Positions 53,801 through 64,000 of a stretch of DNA of 64,000 bases are shown in pieces. The position numbers and the translations under genes are program-made. Positions within the stretch are counted from its first letter, which is position 1. Each line of letters starts with the position of its first letter. The notes beneath the pieces were generated by a model that ran no database searches, had not been told where the DNA came from, and worked only from the letters and a program-made list of their open reading frames with translations. Origin of the DNA: Narthecium ossifragum (Eukaryota > Streptophyta > Magnoliopsida > Dioscoreales > Nartheciaceae); assembly GCA_963920575.1 (NCBI GenBank), contig OY986968.1, positions 24,992,129 through 25,056,128 on the forward strand, given 5' to 3'.

Positions 53801-56508
53801 TTTCATTGTGTTTTCGAGTAAAAGAATGGCAGAATTATATGATTAATCTGCACTTGGAATTTGGGAACTAAATGTTGCACTCTGAAATGGTTATGCTTGT
53901 TTTTCTGTTTCATCTTTATTTATATTGCAAAGTACACTGTCCATTGATGCTGATGAAATTCTGAGTAGAGTGAATAATAATTCTTTATATGGTTTCCATC
54001 AAGGGTTCGCATGTTATTCGTTTGAGAACAAAAGTTGCATTGTGGGTTGGTGTGATATTCAACTATTCATGTGACTATGGTTTTTTGTCTCAGGGAGTGT
54101 CTCAATGTGATTCCTCATAAGAAGTTTTCCTTCGCAAAAATGTGGCTTCTAGCGGCACAGTTCGAGATAAGGCAGAAAAATCTCAAGGCTGCACGACAAA
54201 TATTAGGAACCGCGATCGGAAAGGCTCCTAAGGATAAGGTACATTTTGCATGCTTTGCTCTTTGTTTGAGTTTTTTTTTATGTATCTGTAGGGAGTAGGA
54301 ACACTAATTCATTAACATGTTTCAGAACTTGGTTTAACATGAAGTCGTATCAAATACAGATATTTAAGAAATACATTGAGATAGAGTTACAGCTTGGAAA
54401 CATCAACCGCTGTAGAATCCTGTATGAGAAGTACCTTGAATGGGCTCCTGCAAACTGCTACGCTTGGAGCAAGTATGCTGAGTTAGAAAGATCTCTGTTT
54501 GAGACTGAACGTGCTCGATCAATATTTGAACTTGCAATAGCTCAACCAGCTTTGGACATGCCAGAGTTGTTGTGGAAGGTATGCATATATATATCCTGCA
54601 AAATTATTCTAGCTGTCCAGCATGTCATGTATAATTTATTCCAATGCAGACGTGGGAAGCAACTAAACTTTTTGTTAAGTGAACATACATTGGACCATAA
54701 TCGTTGATATAAGATGACTAATCTGTTCTGTTAAAGCAAGAGGCTACTCTTGGAGAATGCTTCTCTCCACAGGGAGATGTTGCATTTCACCTCGAGGTAG
54801 TGGCAGAGTTGGCTTTTCACTTGGAAAAGCTTAAGTACATGTGCATTGATGAGTTGCAGTGACTGATATAATATGTGCTTGGAAGTATTTATTAGGTTTT
54901 ACTGCTTTGATTAGATTTAGCTAGTAGCTACTGTTAGGACATTCTGCAGACATTGTTTGAAACTAGGCCTTTTGCTGATCATCAAAGAAATTTTTTTGGA
55001 GTATGTTGGATGCCGGTGGAGGGAGCAGAAAAGCTTGTATAGGCTGACTTTATTTTTGGTTAATATTAAACCTTGCACGCATTCATGTTGGTCTAGGGTT
55101 AGCATAACTTTTAGTGCCTTCCAGGTAATATGGGACCAATGACATTTTCTGGTGTGTAGTTCAAAATGTCAGGCTATGAACAGGGATTTACCATAGAAGA
55201 TGATTGTGATGATGACAATTCAGATGAGCCTTTGAACAAAGTTTGCAACTGTAATTTAGAATAGGACTTACATGAGTGGTGCCAATTGAGAATGGAATAA
55301 GCCAGATAATCTTGCTCTCAATGTGGCCAATCAAAGGTCAGATGATATTTTGTGAGAAAAATAGCTTGTGTATATGGGTGAAAAGATAGGAGGGAAAACT
55401 TTCAGTTGTTTAACTAGAAACTTGTGTTGTGCATATAGGATCATGGAAGTTAAAGCAGTGGGAGGCAAAGTACCCAAGGACGTTCTTCAATTGGATAGTT
55501 CTGTTTGTTGCATTTAGGCAAATATGAATGTTGACACATGTCTATGTGCATATTTTCTTGGAACATGTCTATTTATCCGGCAGGGGTAATTAATATCTTT
55601 ACTGTACTGCATATGTAGTTGTTCCTGCCACGGTTTTACATAATCAGGTCAATCAATAATACTTCATCTTTGCAGTCATATGCAATTCGCACACATGAGC
55701 TTATTTGATTGTTTGTACATAACTCAGCACCGTAATTTGCTTCTTGCAGGCATACATTGACTTTGAGATATCGGAGGGTGAAATTGAGAGAACAAGGCAA
55801 CTCTATGAGAGGCTACTGGATAGGACGAAGCACTTAAAAGTCTGGTTTAGCTACGCCGAGTTTGAGTCTTCTGCTGGCCTGCAAGACGAAGAGAGATCTA
55901 GCGAGGCAGAAGCATTTGACTCGAATCAAGAAGAACAGATGGAGAGAGTCCAAAGGTCTCGAGGTACTTAATGTCTAACTGTCTAAACTCCATTTTGCTT
56001 GGCTATTCTCTGCATCCTGTTCCAGTGATCTGAAAATGGAGCTAAACCTTTTTTGCCCTTCCTCCCAGGTGTATTTGAGAGAGCATTCGATTACTATAGA
56101 ACAACTGCACCTGAATTGAAAGAAGAAAAAGCTATGCTTTTGGAGGAGTGGCTCAAGATGGAATCTAGTTTTGGAAGTCTAGGCGATGTTAGTCTGGTAG
56201 AAAAGAAGCTTCCCCGAAGAGTAAAGAGGAAGAGGGCCATTTCATCTGAAGATGGAGCAGTTTCCGGGTATGCTCATCCTAATATTGCTTCATGGATCTA
56301 TTAAATAGTTTAGGTTTTGTGGTTACCTTTGCTTTTTTGGAAATTTATACACCGGAAGACATCACACTGATCCAAGTTGATTTTGTGCAGGTATGAGGAG
56401 TACATTGACTACATTTTCCCTGATGAGGCGGCAATAGCTCCCAACCTGAAGATCTTAGAAGCGGCATACAACTGGAAGAAACGAAAAGCTGGGTCTGATG
56501 AAGATTGA
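50826..56508 (+). CDS. Crooked neck-like protein 1 (CLF1/Syf3 homologue), HAT-repeat splicing factor
   Basis: Scaffold of the Prp19/NineTeen complex in the spliceosome, nuclear. Seven exons: 50826-51988, 52090-52155, 54094-54238, 54360-54578, 55750-55963, 56069-56267, 56391-56508; phases all join to 707 residues, the usual length. The protein is built from HAT (half-a-TPR) repeats across most of its length, e.g. [40 protein letters not shown] and [20 protein letters not shown]. Highly conserved blocks: [20 protein letters not shown] near the start, [20 protein letters not shown], and the end [12 protein letters not shown] with [14 protein letters not shown]. The start at 50826 ([20 protein letters not shown]) is chosen because homologues begin there. 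The first exon is GC-rich and long; intron 2 carries a hAT element. Confidence 0.96.
52468..53571. mobile_element. hAT-type DNA transposon (non-autonomous) in intron 2 of the Crooked neck gene
   Basis: Terminal inverted repeats cagtggcggattta...taaatccgccactg (14 bp, perfect). Exact 8-bp target duplication cctgtagt at 52460-52467 and 53572-53579, the hAT length. 1104 bp. The left subterminal motif ggatttagaaatttaactaa is repeated (52475 and 52535). The interior has a GC-rich patch (52900-53400) of repeated ggccgacgg-type sequence; no transposase or known gene seen. Confidence 0.93.
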
Positions 56509-58356
56509 CGCCATGTTTCTTGTATCTTTGATAGAAAGGAATCAGAGCTCTGGTTCCTCTTCTATGAGGAATAGCTAGAGTTGATGTACATTTGTTCGTG
56601 ACCCATTTTTATAAATTGGAGAGGGGAAGGGTAATGAAGGAGTCAAGGAGGTAACAAAGCATCTACGGAAAAGTGTTCAAGAAGAAAGCTGTAGTTTGGC
56701 CACAACTCACGAATGATGAGGCTGCAGTGCAATCTTATGTACAATACAATATGGTGAAGTTATAACCCAGCATTTGTGTCCATAAACTGGATTCCAGTTA
56801 AGGAGACATGTTCATTTCAACCAGCAAGCTTCAGATTGTCTTGGGTTTTTGCACCTCTGATGTCTGTTTTATTAGCAGCTGCTGATTCACAATTCAAACG
56901 GATTCCTCTGCCTTGCAGTTGCACCCTTTAGGTCGGTTCATCTATGCACCATTATCTAACAACAGTTAGGTCAGGGGATAAGGGGCTTGTCTCCGGAGAC
57001 GATCCCACTTTGTTCCCGAAATCTAATCAAACATTAGGGATACCCAGGTTTTGTGTTCCCCACCTCTGGGACAGGGATTAGGGTCGGGTTATCCCCACCC
57101 CTCTTATCCACATTAGAGTTAAAAATAGTCAAATTAAAATTTGATTTTACTCTTATGTGAATATGAATATAATTTTGAATCCTCTATTACAATGGTAGGT
57201 TTGGTATTTTTCCTAAAAAAATACTTATTTTTGTGTTATTGCATTGTGAAATCTTTAACTCCTGAGGGCAGAGCGATTTGATGTTGTTTGGGAGAGCTTG
57301 ATTGTCTTTGGCATGACCACGACGAGATCGATATGCAGAAAAACAGGAGGGACTGGAAAGGAAGCTCAAGGATTGAAAAAAATATTCAAAGATATATCAT
57401 TTCTATGTTCTATAGCTTGCCTATTTATAACACCTTCCGTCAACTTTTTTAAATCATTCTCTACGTCATTGAAATATTTATTCTCTAACATTTTTTTTCT
57501 TATTCTATTTTTATTTATTATTTATCAGATATAAAATCATAATAATTAAACATTATATTTTATCTCTAATGGTTGAGAATATCTATATTAACCTTATAAG
57601 GAGCAATAACGGTTACAACCGTTTCCCTCCTATTAATTTGTTTACATGTATATTTTCCTAAGTTAACTTTGTATATTGTTATCATAATTCCCTAGGTTAG
57701 TTTTAAATATACATCCTTATTCAACCTTATAAGGAGCAATAACGGTTAACCTGCATTAATTCATATCCCCTAAGTTTCTTTATATATATTCTCTAAGTTT
57801 GCTTTATATAAACATGCATTAATTCATATCAACCTAAGTTCTATTAATATTATCTTATGCAATATGCAAAGACTTATATTTATTTTATATACCCTAAGTT
57901 AGACTTATAATATTTTATTGGCTATGTTTTATGGTGACAGTGAACAAAAAGCTATGACCAACCTTCGAACCCTGGACCACCTACAGGTCAACACAGCCGT
58001 CTAACTAGACAAACTACAGGGAGTTTGTTAAAATTTTATATTAACAATAAGTAAAAACTGTGCCAGGGCACAGGTGAGTACTAGTCTACCTTATAAGATC
58101 CGATGATAGTCATCCCTTATGACTCATAATTTGAGTCATAAACTTATACACGCATGGCATACACGTGACATACACGTGTCATAAAATTGTAATTACATAA
58201 AAAAAAAGAAATGATAGTGGGTTGATGTGTAAGTTATTATAGAGATAGTGGAAGCGGGTAGCCGTGCCATGTGGCACGGGCCCACCACCTAGTTAAAACA
58301 TATGATAAAACGCATTATATGTTATAGAATAAATATTATACTTATCTAATATAACC
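56509..58356. other. Intergenic, short repeats, no gene seen
   Basis: The 3' flank of the Crooked neck gene, then AT-rich sequence. aaccttataaggagcaataa occurs twice (57590 and 57723). The 5' exon of the folate gene is not visible here. Confidence 0.5.
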
Positions 58357-58556
58357 NNNNNNNNNNNNNNNNNNNNNNNNNNNNNNNNNNNNNNNNNNNN
58401 NNNNNNNNNNNNNNNNNNNNNNNNNNNNNNNNNNNNNNNNNNNNNNNNNNNNNNNNNNNNNNNNNNNNNNNNNNNNNNNNNNNNNNNNNNNNNNNNNNNN
58501 NNNNNNNNNNNNNNNNNNNNNNNNNNNNNNNNNNNNNNNNNNNNNNNNNNNNNNNN
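58357..58556. other. Assembly gap (200 N)
   Basis: A run of exactly 200 N, probably a fixed-size placeholder. It lies 16 bases before the first visible splice acceptor of the folate gene. Confidence 1.
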
Positions 58557-58572
58557 TGGCGTTTTTGGTTAG

Positions 58573-61500
58573 TCTGTTCATATTGCTGGCACAAAAGGAA
58601 AAGGGTCAACTGCAGCATATCTCTCCAACATTTTACGAAAAGAGGGCTATTCTGTTGGCTGCTATAGCAGGTATATTGTATTTCAAATATATCTTAAAAT
58701 GCATCCATGAATAGTGGGGTGCACCATATATGTGGTTGGCCTTCTCTTTTGTTTGCTCTTTGCTTCTGTTTTGTGTATATTTCTTCACGTAGGAGCTAAT
58801 ATTCGCATAAAGAAGTCCAAATAGTGGCTGTAATCAGGGTCGGCGCTATATGCAACTGAGGGGGGTCAGTTGCACCCCCTCAAATTTTGTAATTTTCCAT
58901 ACAACTATTAACCAATGAAAAAATTGCACCGACTAAAAGACGAAAATTGACACCCCCGCCTCTACAAATTGCACCAACTAAAAAACAAAATTGCCTCTCT
59001 CAAAATAAAATAATATAAAAAACCACCCAAAGCCCAATAATTGGTGGGCCACGCTTAACAAAGTATATCTAATTCCTAGCTAAACCAATAGACTATGATC
59101 ACAATATGAAAACTCGCTGAGGACAACTGTAGAAGTTCATGTATAAATTTTTTTTTGTCGAGACAATGATATCAATAGACTATGATCACAATATATTATG
59201 ATTTTATTTTGATTATGATTTGGCTTATTTTATATATGACTTTGTTGATTTGTTAGTAATAAGTATGAATTAGAATAAAAGTTTGCAATATTTATTTCAC
59301 TTATATTTCTTCTTTGACACCACTGATTGAAAATCCTAGAGCCGCCCTTGGCTGTAATGAATACAGGAAGCTGCTATTTAAAGTCCTTATGATAAGATAA
59401 TCCAGACCTTTTTTTATGTTTATAACTTTCTTTTGCTACATAATTTTTTTTTATTAGTACTTGGCTTTCTTTGTCTGCTAGGAATTATTCTAGATGTAGT
59501 TTCCAGTTCAGCCGCCTTTTGTTATTTTTAATATTCCCCTGTCTACCACATTATATCTCTATTGTTCTATTGTTCCTTCATCCATGACTCCTTCACACAC
59601 TATATCCATTGCAAGAACTAGAAGCGTGAACATGACTGCCATTCAGTTTATATATCTTTCTTCATGTGATAATGCATTATGTTGATGATAATCTATGCAA
59701 ATCACTGTGAAGTTATATGAAAACAAAAGAGAGGAAGCATTCAAGCCGTATGTGTTTGCTGTTTCACCTACATCCACAAGATGGGTCCTTCATTCACTAT
59801 GTTGTCAAAACATGGTTCGGATCGAGATATGGATCAGGTGATTGCCCTAGGTTGATTGCACCATGTTCCATTGCTTTTTGCTATACCTATGGGGCCCTTG
59901 AGATCCTTCCCTTCGAAGAATAGTGTAACACTCATTATGAATATGAACCACTGTCTCCATCAGTGTTCAACTTTATAAGTTTGTTCTCTCTGTGTCCGGG
60001 TGTGTGTGTGTTTCCTTTTTTTCCCTCTTGTTTTTAGCTCCAATAAGATATGGAGTTTGAAGCATTAACTCGCTAACTTTGTTTTATTTGTGTCCAATTT
60101 CTTAGTGATTTAGTAGGCACATTTCATGTAAGTTGATGGCATAAGGTTGATATCAGACTCGTTCCATGTTCTTTTATGCAGCCCACATCTTTTGACTATT
60201 CGTGAGCGCATATCTTGTGGACAAAATGGTGAACCTGTTTCCGCTGAGGCGTTGAACGATCTCTTCTATCAGGTGAAGGGTATTCTTGATGATTCAATTC
60301 AAATGGAAAATGGAGCTCTCACCCACTTCGAGGTATTGAGATTAATTCTCATTTGTGTGCTTTAAATCTTTAAATGCAACAGAAGTTTTTGTTGTTTTGC
60401 AGCGAAATTTTAGTTTGTCATGCGGTAATATAAGTTCATCTGGAAAGGGGCAATAATTCATTAATCCATAAGCCTACTCTTGATTGTAGTTATGATACTG
60501 GTTTGTCAAGTTTTTCAATCAATTATAGGAAGGACTTGTCCATATTTTTGTTGTTGCATATGATATTTTAATATGTCCCTTGTAAGTTTAAGAGACTCTA
60601 AGTGATTTTGTGCTGGTGATGCCCGAGAATTAAGGATATCGTAAGATCAATTCCAACACCGTGAACCTTCCAGCTACTTATGTGACTTTCCCATCTCTGT
60701 CAGCTTGCCTTTTTTATGCTTTAAATTTTGCTGATCAAATGATTTGGTTCGATATGAATCTTGAAAATAGAGAGGATACCACTAGGATTATCTTAAACAA
60801 TCTCGTTATTTATCTTTTTCCTGTCTGGTGTGTCTCTCACTTTTTCAATATTGGCTATGTACTCAGCAAGATGGCAAGTCTGTAAATCATTTCATTTTTA
60901 TGTGTTTCTTGATTTTATATACAACAATCTTATTTATGTTGAACAGCAGTTATCTCTTCGCACTTCTTTTTTTTTGGCTACTGGCCCCTCATCCTTGATA
61001 TCACTGTCTGTGGACTTGTGTTGTAGTTTAATCTGTTTCTACTCGTGCTTCTGAATCTTAACCTGGATTTTGTAGATTTTCACTGCTCTGGCATTTGCTT
61101 TATTCTCTCGAGAGAAGGTTGATGTTGCTATTATTGAGGTATGAGTCTACTTCTTTATAACCCTATTTTTCTTTTGAGCTAAGCTACAATGCTCTTGTAT
61201 GCCTTTTGATGAATAGCTTCCTTTTCAATCTGTTTCTGCCATTAAGCATGGAGTTATGAGCCCAGACTTTGTATGTCAGTTATATAACCAGAGTTATTTA
61301 ACAGGCTGGACTTGGGGGAGCAAGAGATGCAACAAATGTCTTGCGCAGCACTGAACTAGCTGCTTCAGTTATAACAACAATAGATGAGGAACATTTGGCT
61401 GCGCTTGGTGGTTCTCTAGAGAGCATTGCAATGGCGAAAGCAGGAATTATCAAGCATGGGCGTCCAGTTGTGTATTTTCGCTGCTCATTTCTGCTATAAC

Positions 61501-64000
61501 TGATTGTTCCATGTGATTGGTGAACATCTCTTTCTGTGCACATGCTACAACCACCTATAATAATGATACTTGCCTATTTGGTTCAAATTTAGGGTTGCTG
61601 TTCTGTTTTTCACCGGATTGATGTATATTTTGACCATTCTTCCTCAAATGCATGAAAAATGTCACCTCATGTGTCAGTCTTCTCCAATAATTCACTAGCA
61701 ATTTCACTTTTCCTAATCTCGGGAGGAACATTGCAGCTTCTATGAACTTCCATACATGCTTTGTGAATGGGATAGCTTCATCTGTCCCTTTTAAAGAAAT
61801 TTAGCATGTTCAAGAAACTTCTAACTTCTTGGAGGTCAGCGGAACAAATAATGATGCTGTGCTGCTTAGCATCCACAATATGGAGTCCAAGTCTGATCAT
61901 TAGAAAACTTTATCTTTGCTATTCTTAGTTAGCTTCCTTTTGGAACAATGACTGTTTTACTGCTGATTTAGCATGGAAGAAATTTGGTGGAACAAGCTGA
62001 TGCAGTTAAATGTGTACAGTTCTATGTCTCTTGCGTGCAAGTTGTTTGCATGAATTTGCTAAGCGCTGTATTTAGCCTCCATATATTCCTGAAGTCATGG
62101 CTGCCTGTGAAGAATGCTATGGGCAAACTGTCCTTCCATGTTTCTGAACATAGATGAATAGCACACCGGCATGTTGATGTTCACGCAAACCTGGCTAGCA
62201 TCTAGCTTTTCATAATTGGACTTGACTTATAGCATCGGTTCTGTGAGCTCATTTCATTGCTTAGTACTGGTGGCTATGAAAGAGCAACAAAAGTCTTAGG
62301 GGATCACAAACATTCAAATCCTTAAGCAACATGATCTGCTAATGAACTCATTTTTGGGTCTGCTACTTTTATATATCATAACTGTGGAAGCTACGTACCC
62401 TAGTAGTAGATTAACTTTACCGAGAAGCTCTTTTTTTTCCCATGAACGAACACTATTTTCCCTGCGGACGAAACCATTCCGATGTACAAGTTAATCTATA
62501 TTTTGAAGTAATTTTGTTCAGCTAGGTAATTGTATATTTAAAAGTGGACTCACCTGCATGATAGGTTAGCATATGCATATGTAGATATTTCTAGCTCAAT
62601 GGTTTGCTTCACTTGGGAATAAACTAATTGAAATTAAATCTGTATTTTTGTTCTATGGTTGCTAGCGGTTTACTATCTGCTTTTGGGTATTGCTCAGGTG
62701 GTGATTGGTGGTCCATTCCAGGTTCACATTGAACGTATCATTCGGTATAAAGCAACCTCAATGAACTGTTCTGTGATATCCGGATGTGATGCTGGAGTTC
62801 GCGGGGTTATAAATAGTTTTGAAAGAGGAGCAGACGGAAGACCTCATCAGATCTGTGATATAGTCATCCAAATCCAAAAGGATTTACATTTGGTATAGGA
62901 TTCTGGCTTTTCTTCCCGTTAACTTAGATATGTAGTTAGAGATTATTGATCATTCTCTATGCTAATGGACTTCTTTTCTGTTTCTTTCAGTAGTTTTCTG
63001 GATAAACCATGTCAAATAGTTTTGTTTTCTGCTGCAGTTTATTGACTTATCTGGAGTGAAAATCCGCATGCTTGGAAATCATCAGCTGCAGAATGCTGTT
63101 ACAGCCACCTGCACAGCACTCTGCCTAAGGAATCAAGGTTAGGACATTGCTATATCTGTTTTGTGTATTTGACATAATGGTCTTACGCAGCTGCATTGTG
63201 TTCTACCATAACCAAGCTGTGAAACAAACTACCCTGTTCTGGAAAAAATATCCTTTACCATTTTCACTGTTAATTTTCTTATATTTTAGTTGAAGTTTGA
63301 TGGTCTGGCACACATCATGGTATGCTTAAGTTTTCAATACAAGATTAGATGTCTGAAGGAAAGTTTCTGGGAAGGTTGAGTGCGTTGAAAATTTCGTGAG
63401 TTGAAATTTCTTTGTTCAACTTGAAATTAGTAGTCATTGTTTCTTTTATGCTACTAGGCTTGTTTTCATGATTTTATCATAACTGTCAACTCATATGGAC
63501 CTTCTGTATGCCAACTATCCTTTCATGTCATGAGGCTCTGATATCAAATGAGCAACTATATGACAACCTAGTGATACGACCTGTGATATGGCTGTGTTAT
63601 ACGGAGTGGTCTATTCTTAGATCATAGCAGCAATGTCCACCAACAAAACATCGACCAGAGTAACTAGTTTAGTTGTTGGTGTCTTTTATCTCTCATCTGA
63701 GTAACTTATACATACTGGTCTGATGAATTGTTGGAAACATCGAAGGGTGGAAAATATCAGACAAGTCTATCCGGGATGGCTTAGAGCATACACAACTACT
63801 TGGCAGAAGTCATTTCCTGGCTCAAAAGGAAGCAGAAAAAGTTGGTCTATTGGGAACTTCCGTTCTTATTGATGGAGGTATGTTGATGTCTTACTCATCA
63901 AAATGGTTTCCATGTTTATCACGAACTGTAATGACGAATGACCCCTCAACAAATTGCAGCTCATACCAAAGAATCTGCTAAAGGGTTAGCAGATACAATT
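58573..64000 (+). CDS. Dihydrofolate synthetase/folylpolyglutamate synthase family (GLA1-like), partial
   Basis: Mur-ligase-fold enzyme that adds glutamate to dihydropteroate (DHFS) in mitochondrial folate synthesis. Exons: 58573-58670, 60182-60332, 61076-61138, 61305-61469, 62698-62892, 63038-63137, 63746-63877, 63960 to beyond the window. All phases join. Landmarks: the ATP-binding P-loop [120 protein letters not shown] and [16 protein letters not shown]. The SPHL signature and closeness to Arabidopsis DHFS favour DHFS over FPGS. The first exon(s), with any transit peptide, are in or beyond the gap. The junction PVV/VIGGPF has one valine more than I expect, so that splice site may be slightly off. 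Confidence 0.93.
58835..59350. mobile_element. Short hAT-type MITE in an intron of the folate gene
   Basis: Exact 8-bp target duplication gctgtaat at 58827-58834 and 59351-59358. Imperfect inverted ends (cagggtcggcgctata on the left; the right end read inwards is caagggcggctctagg), of the common plant hAT type. 516 bp, AT-rich, non-coding. Confidence 0.88.

Noticed and set aside
58342..58618. Frames across the N run
   Set aside because: They are artefacts of unknown bases in the assembly gap.

Overview
The window is plant nuclear DNA and most likely from a monocot. Genes are split by GT-AG introns, coding exons reach high GC at their 5' ends, and the spaces between genes hold LTR retrotransposons, hAT elements and gene-capturing Mutator-like elements (Pack-MULEs). 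The species cannot be named from sequence alone. A 200-base run of N (58357-58556) marks an assembly gap.

Real genes, left to right: (1) the 3' part of a mitochondrial carrier of the MTM1/MTM2 group (+, 47-5951); (2) a short GPI-anchored arabinogalactan peptide of the AGP16/20 type (-, 9285-10119); (3) three tandem small proteins sharing one conserved domain, DUF7722-like (-, 15179-17878); (4) an 8-exon nucleotide-sugar transporter of the CMP-sialic acid/UDP-galactose type (-, 21720-24808); (5) a plant MLKL-type pseudokinase with a DUF1221/HeLo-like N-terminus (+, 30064-32873); (6) an acidic coiled-coil protein with a recent exact-length internal duplication (-, 33622-37260); (7) the splicing factor Crooked neck/CLF1, 7 exons (+, 50826-56508); (8) a dihydrofolate synthetase/folylpolyglutamate synthase-family gene, cut by the gap at the 5' side and by the window edge at the 3' side (+, 58573-64000). 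From memory, Arabidopsis relatives of 4, 5, 7 and 8 lie near each other on chromosome 5 (At5g41760, At5g41730, At5g41770, At5g41480), so this looks like an old conserved block spread apart by transposons.

Mobile DNA. Three Pack-MULEs are delimited by long terminal inverted repeats and 9-bp target duplications: 6437-8326 (SKU5-like monocopper oxidase and GRAS/SCARECROW fragments), 24988-26961 (chloroplast ATP synthase gamma fragment) and 27136-29140 (NDR1/HIN1-like, enoyl-CoA isomerase and methyltransferase fragments). The last two belong to one family. A four-layer nest fills 38225-50229: a Copia element (TSD caaac) is split by a Gypsy element (TSD cgccc), which itself holds two solo LTRs (TSDs ggtcc and gtacc). 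Two hAT-type elements sit in introns (52468-53571 in the Crooked neck gene, 58835-59350 in the folate gene), each with an exact 8-bp duplication. A short retroposon with a 16-bp duplication lies at 20055-20227.

The Gypsy-type LTRs are unusually rich in palindromic GATCGATC-like arrays, and the Pack-MULEs carry clustered G-box and TGACGTCA motifs. No wholly new system is claimed. The strongest leads are the multi-gene Pack-MULEs, the palindrome-rich LTR group, the MLKL pseudokinase and the DUF7722-like cluster.
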